Shown here: piece by piece, positions 7,293-13,641 of the stretch | Numbering within the stretch: the stretch's first letter is position 1 | Layout of the letters: each line of letters opens with the position of its first letter | Source of the DNA: Clostridia bacterium | Lineage (GTDB): Bacteria > Bacillota > Clostridia > Christensenellales > Aristaeellaceae | Reading direction: 5' to 3' | Length of the DNA stretch: 14,822 bases | NCBI GenBank assembly: GCA_900759005.1 | Contig: CAAEUQ010000006.1 | Location: 1 to 14,822 of the forward strand | Notes under the pieces: generated by a model | What the model saw: only the letters and a program-made list of their open reading frames with translations | What the model was told of the DNA's origin: nothing | The model's database searches: none | Position numbers and translations under genes: made by a program

Positions 7293-7335
7293 CGGAAAAG
7301 GGGCTATCGCGCGATAACCCGTTTTCCGTTTTTTT
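7293..7335 (-). promoter_or_regulatory. Intercistronic hairpin between binding protein and permease genes
   Basis: A 16-pair stem with one G-G mismatch and one wobble: 7293-7309 pairs with 7312-7328 around a 2-nt loop. In the direction of transcription (minus) the stem is preceded by an A-rich stretch but not followed by a T-run, so it should not be a full terminator. It may protect the 3' end of the binding-protein message or dampen downstream expression. On the plus strand it is followed by TTTTTTT and would stop antisense transcription. Confidence 0.6.
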
Positions 7336-7353
7336 ATTTTATTCGATCGGGCT

Positions 7354-8124
7354 TTATTTGGCAAGACACATCGAAGCGGTGTCCAGACCGTATTTTTCCG
7401 CAAGCGCCAGATACGTGCCGTCCTCAACCAGCTTCATGAACGCGTCTTCGACCTGCTGCATCATCTCCGCATCGCCTTTGCGGAAGCAGATGCCGTATTC
7501 TTCGGAAGCGATCGATTCGTCCAGCATCTTGTAATCGTCGCCATACTGCTGAATCTTTGCCGCCGCAACGGGATAATCGATCGCAATCGCGTCGATCGAG
7601 CCTGCCGCCAGCTCGGTAAAACATACGTTGTAGTTCTCGAAGCGAACCGGTTCGCCGCCGTCAAACGTGGCAGCCAGCGCCGCCTGATCGCCCTGAAGCA
7701 ACAGATCTGCCGAGGTGCCCAGCTGAACGCCGACAACTTTGCCCGCGAGATCGGCGAGCGATTCAATGCCGCTGCCGGACTTGACGAGAATCATCTGCGA
7801 ATTGTCCGCATATGCCATCGAAATCGAATAGGCTTCCGGATCCAGCACGTCGATCGTAAGACCGGACCAGATGCAGTCGATTTCGCCGGAATCCAGCGCG
7901 ATCAGCTTCGTGTCCCAGTTAATCGGAACAATTTCAAGATCCCATCCGAGAATACCGCAGACCGCCGTTGCCATTTCAACGTCGTAGCCGGTGTAATCGC
8001 CGTTTTCGTCCATGTAGCTGTACGGGGGATATTCCGCGTCAATGCCCATCTTGAACGTCTCCGCATACGCTGCGGAGCAGAATACCATCATCAGTACCAG
8101 CGCAATCGCCATCATCTTTTTCAT
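7354..8124 (-). CDS. Solute-binding protein of a polar amino-acid ABC importer
   Basis: A 256-residue exported protein. A signal peptide (MKKMMAIALVLMMVFCSAAYA) with probable cleavage at AYA|ETF precedes a periplasmic-binding-protein type II domain (SBP_bac_3), typical from FKMGIDAEYPPYSYMDENG through GYDVEMATAV, a central DCIWSGLTID, to the C-terminal VEDGTYLALAEKYGLD. The Cys in the signal (VFC) does not make a good lipobox, so anchoring is uncertain: a free secreted protein would be odd for a Gram-positive, and a weak lipobox is possible. It is the first gene of the importer operon, with GGAGG ahead of the ATG. Close relatives bind glutamine, cystine, histidine or similar; the ligand here is unknown. 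Confidence 0.93.
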   Translation of the reverse strand: MKKMMAIALVLMMVFCSAAYAETFKMGIDAEYPPYSYMDENGDYTGYDVEMATAVCGILGWDLEIVPINWDTKLIALDSGEIDCIWSGLTIDVLDPEAYSISMAYADNSQMILVKSGSGIESLADLAGKVVGVQLGTSADLLLQGDQAALAATFDGGEPVRFENYNVCFTELAAGSIDAIAIDYPVAAAKIQQYGDDYKMLDESIASEEYGICFRKGDAEMMQQVEDAFMKLVEDGTYLALAEKYGLDTASMCLAK

Positions 8125-8151
8125 TTTTTAGTGCCTCCGTTTCGTCGGTTT

Positions 8152-8183
8152 GTGATATTAGTTTATCACTTTAGCATAGTGAT
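8152..8183. promoter_or_regulatory. Candidate operator with three GTGAT half-sites upstream of the importer operon
   Basis: GTGATA (8152-8157), 6 nt, TATCAC (8164-8169), 8 nt, AGTGAT (8178-8183). The first two form a perfect 6-bp inverted repeat, and the second and third form another (ATCACT, 7 nt, AGTGAT). It lies 28-60 nt upstream of the binding-protein start, where the minus-strand promoter must be; TATGCT and TAAACT are possible -10 boxes but no good -35 is visible. Confidence 0.45.
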
Positions 8184-8287
8184 GTACCAGCATGATTGTT
8201 TTGAATTTAGATTGCGCCTTTGTAAATATGATTGCGAGAGACGCCTTGTAAAATTCATTCTACGATCGTACAAACGCAACCTGCATA

Positions 8288-8296
8288 TGCTATAAT
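8288..8296 (+). promoter_or_regulatory. Extended -10 promoter for the MATE gene
   Basis: TGC directly before a perfect TATAAT (8291-8296) forms an extended -10. The -35 is weak (CGTACA, 8267-8272, 18-nt spacer). The palindrome TACGATCGTA (8261-8270) overlaps the -35 and could be an operator. Transcription would start near 8303. Confidence 0.7.
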
Positions 8297-8332
8297 ACAG
8301 TCAAATCGCTTTGAATGAAAGAAGGTATACGA

Positions 8333-9718
8333 ATGCGATCTCGCAAAGGCAGCTATGAGATGGACATGACCAGCGGGCCGATTCTTCCGAAGGTGCTGCT
8401 TTTTTCCGTTCCGCTGATGCTTTCGAGCGTGCTTCAGCTTCTGTTCAACGCGGCGGACCTGGTGGTTGTCGGGCGTTTTGCGGCGGACGGCAGCTCCGCG
8501 CAGGCAGCGGTCGGTTCCACGGGCGCGCTGATCAACCTGATCATCAACCTGTTTCTGGGACTTTCGATCGGCACGAACGTCGCGGTTGCGCGCTATTACG
8601 GCGCGGGTCGGCATAAGGATGCGTCCGAATCGGTCAATACGTCGATCACGATCAGCTTCGTCGGCGGTCTGATTCTCGCAGTATTTGGCTTTCTGTTCGC
8701 GGAGACGTTCCTCGAATGGATGGGCTCGCCGAATGACGTGCGCCCGCTGGCTACGGTCTATGTGAAGATCTACTTTATCGGAATGCCCTTCAATATCCTG
8801 TACAATTTCGGCTCCGCTGTGCTGCGCGCGGTGGGCGATACGCGCAGACCGCTGATCTTCCTCGCGATTGCGGGCGTAACGAATGTGATCCTGAACATCT
8901 TCTTCGTTGCGGGACTCGGCATGGACGTCGACGGCGTCGCGCTGGCGACGATCATTTCGCAGGCAATCTCGGCGGTTCTAGTGCTGCTGTGCCTGATGCG
9001 CGCGCAGACCTCGATTCATTTCGATATTCGCAAAATGCATCTTTATAAGGACAAGCTGATTGAGCTCGCGCGCATCGGTCTGCCCGCGGGTCTTCAGGGT
9101 ACGCTGTTTTCGCTGTCTAACGTGCTGATTCAGTCCACGATCAACAGCTTCGGCAAGATCGAAATCGCCGGCAGCGCGGTTTCTTCCAATATAGAGGGCT
9201 TCATGTATGTCAGCATGAACTCAATCTATCAGGCGGCGATCACGTTCACCAGCCAGAATGTCGGCGCGCATCAATATCGCCGCATTCGCAAGATCTGCTT
9301 TACGACCGTGATGGTCGTTTCGGCGATCGGTCTGGTACTCGGCGGCATCGCGATGCTGTTCCGGCACCAGCTGATTTCGATTTACAATCAGGATCCGGAG
9401 GTAATGAAGCGCGCGGTGGTTCGCCTGGAAATCTTCGCGGCGACGTATTTTACCTGCGGCGTTATGGATGTTCTGTGCGGTATGCTGCGCGGTCTTGGCA
9501 GCACGATCATACCGATGATCGTCTCGCTCCTCGGCGCGTGCGCGTTCAGAATTTTCTGGATTTACTGCATCCTGCCGTTCGATCGCACGCCGTTTATGCT
9601 GTATTTCTCGTATCCGGTTTCGTGGGTGCTCACGTCGGCGATTCATTTCCTTTGCTATCTGCATCTGCTCAAGCGCTTCCCCGTCGAGCCGGAGAAGCTT
9701 TCTGCAGTCAAAGCGTAA
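8333..9718 (+). CDS. MATE family efflux transporter (DinF/NorM-like)
   Basis: A 461-residue integral membrane protein with the usual MATE length and about 12 hydrophobic segments arranged as two similar halves. The N-terminus (MTSGPILPKVLLFSVPLMLS, then NAADLVVVGRF) and the GSAVLRAVGDTRRPLI loop are typical of multi-antimicrobial extrusion proteins of Clostridia. Such proteins export cationic compounds or metabolites in exchange for Na+ or H+. The substrate is not predictable. I chose ATG 8333 rather than the in-frame ATG 8315 because AGAAGG sits about 8 nt upstream of 8333 and the six extra residues would include that ribosome site. It is divergent from the amino-acid importer operon and is followed 18 nt later by a small gene, probably co-transcribed. 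Confidence 0.93.
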   Translation: MRSRKGSYEMDMTSGPILPKVLLFSVPLMLSSVLQLLFNAADLVVVGRFAADGSSAQAAVGSTGALINLIINLFLGLSIGTNVAVARYYGAGRHKDASESVNTSITISFVGGLILAVFGFLFAETFLEWMGSPNDVRPLATVYVKIYFIGMPFNILYNFGSAVLRAVGDTRRPLIFLAIAGVTNVILNIFFVAGLGMDVDGVALATIISQAISAVLVLLCLMRAQTSIHFDIRKMHLYKDKLIELARIGLPAGLQGTLFSLSNVLIQSTINSFGKIEIAGSAVSSNIEGFMYVSMNSIYQAAITFTSQNVGAHQYRRIRKICFTTVMVVSAIGLVLGGIAMLFRHQLISIYNQDPEVMKRAVVRLEIFAATYFTCGVMDVLCGMLRGLGSTIIPMIVSLLGACAFRIFWIYCILPFDRTPFMLYFSYPVSWVLTSAIHFLCYLHLLKRFPVEPEKLSAVKA

Positions 9719-9736
9719 AATGAGGAGGGGGACGGT

Positions 9737-10126
9737 ATGGAACATCAAAAGCTGGTTTCGTTTCTGAAGGAACGGATTACCCTTCAAACGCCGCTCGGCG
9801 AGATCGTCGCCGCATTCGAAGAGATGTGCCAAACGCCGATCGACGAGGATATGATTCTGTTCGAGACGGGATCGTTCGATTTCTTCGAGGACGAGCCGCC
9901 GTATCTGTTCTCGCTCGTCCGCCAGTTCCCAAACAATATGGACGACGAATTCTACCAGCTCCATGTGGATATTCTCTACCCCTCGGACGAAAGCGCGCCC
10001 GAGGAAACCACATGGAGCGACGATGTGGAAGGCAACATATTCGACCATATCCGCGCCTCCGCCGCGTATCTGTATGCCGAACGGCGCAAACCCATCGATA
10101 TCCGAATCGAAATTGAAGAAACCTGA
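9737..10126 (+). CDS. Small acidic hypothetical protein
   Basis: A 129-residue soluble protein rich in Asp and Glu, with a Trp and many aromatic residues (FETGSFDFFEDEPPYLFSLV, DDEFYQLHVDILYP) and no membrane segment or signal peptide. GAGGAGGGGG provides a very strong ribosome site before the ATG. It follows the MATE gene by 18 nt and is followed by a terminator, so it is the second gene of that unit. I do not recognise the family and cannot infer a role; the pattern of short strands and a final helix (DHIRASAAYLYAER) suggests a compact alpha/beta fold. Confidence 0.8.
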   Translation: MEHQKLVSFLKERITLQTPLGEIVAAFEEMCQTPIDEDMILFETGSFDFFEDEPPYLFSLVRQFPNNMDDEFYQLHVDILYPSDESAPEETTWSDDVEGNIFDHIRASAAYLYAERRKPIDIRIEIEET

Positions 10127-10130
10127 TTGC

Positions 10131-10163
10131 CCCGCGCGATTCGCCGAAGAATCGCGCGGGTTT
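10131..10163 (+). terminator. Intrinsic terminator after the MATE unit
   Basis: A perfect 12-bp stem, CCCGCGCGATTC (10131-10142) and GAATCGCGCGGG (10149-10160), loop GCCGAA, then only TTT. Very stable stem, short T-run. Confidence 0.75.
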
Positions 10164-10191
10164 GCGTATAGTGGGGGGAAGAGGTTTGATC

Positions 10192-10428
10192 GATGATTAC
10201 CAAACAATAAATTTTCCGGAGTGTATCTGAAGAAAGCGCTTGATGTATTGGAATGGTTGATGGCATATCCGGGAATGTGTGGAAAAACGCGCCAATGTCG
10301 AAAAGCTAGAGCATGAATTCTTGCGTGCGATCCACATATGATCTTGGAAGAGGGAGAGCTGGTGCAAGAAGGAAGATCTATGCTCATGAATTGAAGCGAC
10401 TCCAACTAATAATTGTTAAAAAATAGAT
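10192..10428 (+). pseudogene. Frameshifted coding debris, family unknown
   Basis: The 370 bases between the MATE unit and the tRNAs hold no intact gene and are more AT-rich than their surroundings. Three short protein-like stretches succeed one another in different plus frames: FSGVYLKKALDVLEWLMAYP, then CVEKRANVEKLEHEFLRAIH, then KIYAHELKRLQLIIVKK ending in TAG near 10428. The amphipathic, Lys/Glu/Leu-rich character of all three and their order suggest one small helical protein broken by two or more frameshifts. No family is recognised, and chance open stretches cannot be excluded. Confidence 0.3.
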
Positions 10429-10444
10429 TTTTCAGGAATTCCTA

Positions 10445-10473
10445 TAGACAAGAAGGGGGAAATGTGCTATAAT
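10445..10473 (+). promoter_or_regulatory. Strong promoter of the tRNA pair
   Basis: -35 TAGACA (10445-10450), 17-nt spacer ending in TGTGC, -10 TATAAT (10468-10473), an extended -10 promoter. The start site would be near 10480, 18 nt before tRNA-Thr. Confidence 0.88.
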
Positions 10474-10497
10474 CTCAAACGTTGACGCAAGGAACGT

Positions 10498-10570
10498 GCC
10501 AATGTAGCTCAGTTGGTAGAGCAGCCGATTCGTAATCAGCAGGTCGGGGGTTCAAGTCCCTTCATTGGCT
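10498..10570 (+). tRNA. tRNA-Thr(CGT)
   Basis: Full cloverleaf: acceptor GCCAATG/CATTGGC perfect, D-arm GCTC/GAGC, anticodon loop TTCGTAA with anticodon CGT (10531-10533) reading ACG, T-arm GGGGG/CCCTT around TTCAAGT, discriminator T. CCA is not encoded. The anticodon stem GCCGA/TCAGC has a C-A mismatch in the middle pair, where related Thr tRNAs have T-A, and the T-stem has two G-T wobbles, so it is somewhat weakened. Confidence 0.92.
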
Positions 10571-10578
10571 TCATATGA

Positions 10579-10655
10579 CGAGGTGTAGCGCAGTTTGGTA
10601 GCGCGTTTGGTTCGGGACCAAAAGGTCGCAGGTTCAAATCCTGTCACCTCGACCA
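10579..10655 (+). tRNA. tRNA-Pro(CGG)
   Basis: Acceptor CGAGGTG/CACCTCG perfect, D-arm GCGC/GCGC, anticodon stem TTTGG/CCAAA, loop TTCGGGA with anticodon CGG reading CCG, T-arm GCAGG/CCTGT, discriminator A and encoded CCA (10653-10655). It lies 8 nt after tRNA-Thr, so the two are co-transcribed. Its 3' end borders an integrase-bearing element and is the probable attachment site. Confidence 0.95.
10631..10655 (+). other. Probable attachment site (attL) in the tRNA-Pro 3' end
   Basis: A tyrosine integrase gene ends about 175 nt beyond the tRNA-Pro 3' end. Elements of this kind commonly use the T-arm and acceptor 3' half of a tRNA as core site and rebuild the tRNA on insertion. The exact core cannot be fixed because the matching copy at the other end lies outside the window. 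Confidence 0.5.
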
Positions 10656-10660
10656 TTTTT

Positions 10661-10694
10661 CCGTGCAATGTGTAAGCGTTGCACGGATTTTTTT
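10661..10694 (+). terminator. Intrinsic terminator of the tRNA operon
   Basis: CCGTGCAATG (10661-10670), loop TGTAAG, CGTTGCACGG (10677-10686) with one wobble, then ATTTTTTT (T7 at 10688-10694). It starts 6 nt after the tRNA-Pro CCA end. Confidence 0.9.
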
Positions 10695-10768
10695 GTTCAT
10701 AGTGCATCAAAAACCCTGCTTTTCCACCGGGCTATTAGCGAATTGGGGGAAAACTGGGGGAGTTTGGG

Positions 10769-10803
10769 AGAAAAGAAAGCGTCCCGCATGGGTGCGGAAC
10801 GCT
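10769..10803 (-). terminator. Probable terminator of the integrase transcript
   Basis: AGCGT-c-CCGCA (10778-10788), loop of 4, TGCGG-a-ACGCT (10793-10803), with one internal mismatch. Reading leftward it is followed by TTTCTTTTC, suiting termination of the minus-strand integrase message. Confidence 0.6.
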
Positions 10804-10804
10804 G

Positions 10805-10841
10805 GCGGCGTGCCGGAAACGGTGCGCCGCTATTCTTTTTT
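10805..10841 (+). terminator. Second hairpin facing rightward beside the integrase stop
   Basis: An 11-pair stem, GCGGCGTGCCG (10805-10815) and CGGTGCGCCGC (10820-10830), with two wobbles and a GAAA tetraloop, then TATTCTTTTTT on the plus strand. It would block tRNA-operon read-through into the integrase as antisense transcript. Confidence 0.5.
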
Positions 10842-12113
10842 ATCCCCCAATTCTTCCCCCAGCCGGGCGCGATCAAGCAAGCCTTGCGCGGCCTGCGCTG
10901 CATCTTCATCGCGGCGGCGCAGCGCGTGGGCGTATATGCGCAGCGTGACGCTGGCATCGGCGTGGCCCATGCGTGTGGCGACGGCCACGGCGTCAATGTT
11001 ATTCGCCAGCAGTATGGTGGCATGCGTATGCCGCAGATCGTGGAAGCGTACCCCTTCAAAGCCGTGGGCATCCGCGAAGCGCCGGAACCACTTCGACGGC
11101 GTGTCATGGTGCAGCTGCGCGCCGTTCCATGCGTGGACTATCCAGCCTTCGCCAACCCACACGTCGCCCACGGTGGCGGCTGCGTCTTCCTGATAGGCCC
11201 GCGTTTCGTGCAGTACGGCCATCATGCCAGCAGGCAGCGAGATCAGGCGTTCGCCCGCTTCCGTCTTCGGGTCGCCTTCAAAATTGCCCGTTTCCGGCGT
11301 GTACTTCAGGGCGTGGCCTATGTCAATGGTGCAGTGTTCCCAATCCACGTCTGAAAGCCGCAGCGCGCCGACTTCGCCGAGGCGCAGGCCACAGAGCAGG
11401 GCCAGCAGGACGGCAGCGCGATAGCACATATTCGGTTCATCGTGCAGGCAGCGCAGCAGCTCCACGGCGCGTTCTTCCGTGAGGTAATGCACGCGGGCCT
11501 TTTTCGCAGCGGGCCGGTCAACCTTTTCCATGGGGTTCTTCCGCAGAATATCCCATTGTACCGCTTTATCAAGCATGGCGTCCATCGTGTCGTAATAGTG
11601 CCGCACAGTGCGGGGCGAAAGCGGCGTGTCCTTCGGCTTCGCTTTTGCGCGGCGCGCTTCTTCGCTGGGCCTGCGGGGATGCGCGAGCTTTTCATCCGGC
11701 AGCGCCGTCGTCCTGCGCGGGCTTTCGCGCACCTGATTCACCCATTCGGTCAGCATGGTGGGCGTCAGCTTCTTCAGCGGCACGTTGCCCAGCATGGGCA
11801 GGATGCGGGCATCAAGAAAGTGCCGATAATTCTTGTATGTGTTCGCGGCCAAGTTTGGCTTGACGTGTTGCTCCATCCAGTATTCGGCGAAGGCGGCCAC
11901 CGTGTACGACTTTGCCGACGTGGGCTTTGCCCGGCCTTCCTCCACGTCCACGATCAGGCGGGCCAGCGCCTTTTCCGCTTCCTTGCGCTGCTTCGCTTCG
12001 GACATGGTGCCCGGCAAATGTATCGTATCGCGTACCCATTCCCACCCGTTTTCCGTCTGCACCTGCGTGCCGATACGCCACGAATTTTTCCCGCGCTTCT
12101 CAATCGTACCCAT
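10830..12113 (-). CDS. Tyrosine-family site-specific integrase
   Basis: A 427-residue recombinase. Domains: an N-terminal arm-binding domain (about 1-65, GTIEKRGKNSWRIGTQVQ), a SAM-like core-binding domain (about 70-200), and the catalytic domain (about 205-415). All catalytic residues are present: R244 (GLRLGE), K283 (DPKTEAG), H358 and R361 (FHDLRHTH), H384 (MGH), and the nucleophile Y394 (LRIYAH). The core-binding domain holds a charged insertion (about 131-168, rich in Arg, Lys, Pro) not usual in the family. I chose the ATG at 12113 over an upstream in-frame ATG (12188) because GGAGG lies 7 nt before it and GTIEKRG is the usual start of this family. It acts on the adjacent tRNA-Pro site to integrate the element. 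No excisionase gene is visible nearby. Confidence 0.95.
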   Translation of the reverse strand: MGTIEKRGKNSWRIGTQVQTENGWEWVRDTIHLPGTMSEAKQRKEAEKALARLIVDVEEGRAKPTSAKSYTVAAFAEYWMEQHVKPNLAANTYKNYRHFLDARILPMLGNVPLKKLTPTMLTEWVNQVRESPRRTTALPDEKLAHPRRPSEEARRAKAKPKDTPLSPRTVRHYYDTMDAMLDKAVQWDILRKNPMEKVDRPAAKKARVHYLTEERAVELLRCLHDEPNMCYRAAVLLALLCGLRLGEVGALRLSDVDWEHCTIDIGHALKYTPETGNFEGDPKTEAGERLISLPAGMMAVLHETRAYQEDAAATVGDVWVGEGWIVHAWNGAQLHHDTPSKWFRRFADAHGFEGVRFHDLRHTHATILLANNIDAVAVATRMGHADASVTLRIYAHALRRRDEDAAQAAQGLLDRARLGEELGDKKE

Positions 12114-12196
12114 GGCTATGCCTCCATTCAAAGTAATGCGTGCAGGGGGTATATTCTTTTTTCCTGTAATATCTGTAATGCCGCCCAAAATGCAGC

Positions 12197-12224
12197 GAAA
12201 ACCCTTGAAAAATCAAGGGTTTTC
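12197..12224 (-). terminator. Terminator downstream of the repressor/secreted-protein unit
   Basis: A perfect 12-bp stem GAAAACCCTTGA (12197-12208) and TCAAGGGTTTTC (12213-12224) with a 4-nt loop; leftward the right arm ends in TTTT. It lies about 70 nt past the secreted-protein stop and 84 nt before the integrase start. The rest of 12114-12293 shows no gene. Confidence 0.65.
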
Positions 12225-12293
12225 AGGCTTACGCCCAACATGTTATCCCCAACCGGCAAGCGTTAGGAATCGACGAACGGAAGCGTAAGGCAT

Positions 12294-13028
12294 TTAGTTT
12301 TTGGGCGTGATCGACCATTCGACGCCCGGTTCACAAATGACAGAAATGCAATACTGTGTCCGCCCGTCTACCGGCTGCAAAATCACATCAGCGGAGAACG
12401 GCGCGGTGGTGCCGGTAAACATCTCATTCGTGAGCGAATCGCCCTGCCATGCGTCAAGGTTCTTATACTGATGATTCAGCTTGACGATAAAGTTAGTGAG
12501 CAGCGCGTTCATGCTGCCTTTATTTCCTTCAACCGTTACGATCATCGGCGCGGGCAGCTCCACAAAATCGCTGACGAATGGGCCGGTGCCAGACAGCGGC
12601 AGCGTGCCGCCGTCCATGATCGGCTCCACGACGAACGACCACGCGCCTGTCGTTTCAACCAGCAGGTTGAACGTGCCGCTTTGATCGAAGAACTTTTCTT
12701 CGTAACTGTCCCCGTCGAAAACATAGTCATAGGCCCCGCCTGTGAGTTTCGCCGTGCAGCTGCCTTCGCTGGTGAGCTTCACCCGCGAGGGCGCAAAGGG
12801 AATTACGACATCGGAGAGAATCGCCGTGCCCGTGCCGGACAGCTCCACGCGCTCCACATCAGCGGCAGCAGCTGCGCGCAATTCGCTGATTCTGTTTGAT
12901 ATATTCTGCTGTGCATCCAGTAATTCCTCCATGCTGGCATCCTGCCAGTCATCTGCAAGCACATCGGCCAGCGCCATGGCGGGCAGACAGAGAACAAGAA
13001 CGAGAATCAGGGCAATCATTTTCTTCAT
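12294..13028 (-). CDS. Secreted protein with two similar beta-type repeats, unknown function
   Basis: A 244-residue exported protein. A signal peptide (MKKMIALILVLVLCLPAMALA, cleavage ALA|DVL) is followed by a short acidic helix (about 30-56) and two similar strand-rich halves: LSGTGTAILSDVVIPF (63-78) matches LSGTGPFVSDFVELPA (145-160), and the halves end in AWSFVVEPI and VEWSITPKN. No enzyme motif is seen; a carbohydrate- or surface-binding beta-sandwich is a guess. The ATG overlaps the repressor stop (ATGA, 13025-13028), so it is translationally coupled to the repressor and should be made while the element is integrated. That is the pattern of a lysogenic-conversion (moron) gene. A helical linker before the repeats could serve oligomerisation. 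Confidence 0.8.
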   Translation of the reverse strand: MKKMIALILVLVLCLPAMALADVLADDWQDASMEELLDAQQNISNRISELRAAAAADVERVELSGTGTAILSDVVIPFAPSRVKLTSEGSCTAKLTGGAYDYVFDGDSYEEKFFDQSGTFNLLVETTGAWSFVVEPIMDGGTLPLSGTGPFVSDFVELPAPMIVTVEGNKGSMNALLTNFIVKLNHQYKNLDAWQGDSLTNEMFTGTTAPFSADVILQPVDGRTQYCISVICEPGVEWSITPKN

Positions 13029-13546
13029 TGATCGGTTCCTCCTTTTTTCTTGTAAAATGCCGCGGGCATTTTCGTCACTTCCAGCGCCGCCACCGTGGCG
13101 GCGTTTGCATTGTCAACCAGTGCCGCGCTGTCCCCTGTAACAGCTGCTTGCAGGCATTTGGTCAGGTGGCGCATAAAATCGCGCCAAGCTGCCAGCGGCT
13201 GTTCGCCGCAGGGCTTGCCTGTGGCTTCGTACATGATTGCAGCGTTCACCAGTGCGGCCACGTCGCTGGCCGTGGGGGCTACGTCCCCAGCCATTCCCGC
13301 GAGCGTTACAAACGAGGAAGTCAGCGCCCCGGCGTTGGTGCTGCGTTCCGCAGAAAGCCCCACGATATAGTCAAGTGAAACGTGATAATAGTTTGCCAGC
13401 GCTATGCCGTTTTCGATGCTGGGCATCATGCCCGCTTCGTAATTTGATAGCGTGGTTCGGGAAATTCCAAGGTCTGCGGCAACCGTCGTCTGTTTTAATT
13501 CCTTTTCTTCCCTAAGCTGGCGTAACCGGTTCATTTTGTATGGCAT
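13025..13546 (-). CDS. XRE-family (HTH_3) repressor of the element
   Basis: A 173-residue protein with an N-terminal Cro/CI-type helix-turn-helix (about 5-65: LRQLREEKELKQTTVAADLG, then ISRTTLSNYEAGMMPSIENG). The rest (about 70-173) is Ala-rich and helical and likely forms the dimerisation part; no S24-type autocleavage motifs are seen, so induction by RecA cleavage is unlikely. I chose the ATG at 13546 because GGAAGGGG lies upstream and the -10 box of its promoter (13575-13580) overlaps the alternative ATG at 13576. It should bind operators in the divergent region and keep the rightward genes silent. It overlaps the secreted-protein gene by 4 nt. Confidence 0.88.
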   Translation of the reverse strand: MPYKMNRLRQLREEKELKQTTVAADLGISRTTLSNYEAGMMPSIENGIALANYYHVSLDYIVGLSAERSTNAGALTSSFVTLAGMAGDVAPTASDVAALVNAAIMYEATGKPCGEQPLAAWRDFMRHLTKCLQAAVTGDSAALVDNANAATVAALEVTKMPAAFYKKKGGTDQ

Positions 13547-13574
13547 CCTTGTTTCCCCTTCCTGAATTTCTGAC

Positions 13575-13583
13575 ATTTTAGCA
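13575..13583 (-). promoter_or_regulatory. Repressor promoter (extended -10)
   Basis: On the minus strand TGC precedes TAAAAT (13575-13580), an extended -10 box; the -35 region is poor. The start would be near 13568, giving a leader of about 20 nt before the ATG at 13546. GACATTTTAGC here and GCTAATGTC (13612-13620) form an imperfect inverted pair that may be a further operator. Confidence 0.55.
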
Positions 13584-13621
13584 TGAATTTGTATATCGTG
13601 CCTAAAAATGCGCTAATGTCC

Positions 13622-13641
13622 CACATATTTGCAGATATGTC
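13622..13641. promoter_or_regulatory. Candidate repressor operator
   Basis: A perfect 6-bp inverted repeat ACATAT (centred 13623-13628) and ATATGT (13635-13640) around 6 nt, directly next to the -35 box of the rightward promoter. The position and size (about 18 bp) suit a dimeric XRE repressor. Confidence 0.6.

Noticed and set aside
9221..10405. 394-codon minus-strand open frame across the MATE 3' end and the small acidic gene
   Set aside because: It is antisense to a confident MATE gene, spans a terminator hairpin and has no family features; it is open by composition.
11442..12266. 274-codon plus-strand frame opposite the integrase
   Set aside because: Antisense to an integrase with all six catalytic residues; no ribosome site and shadow-like composition.
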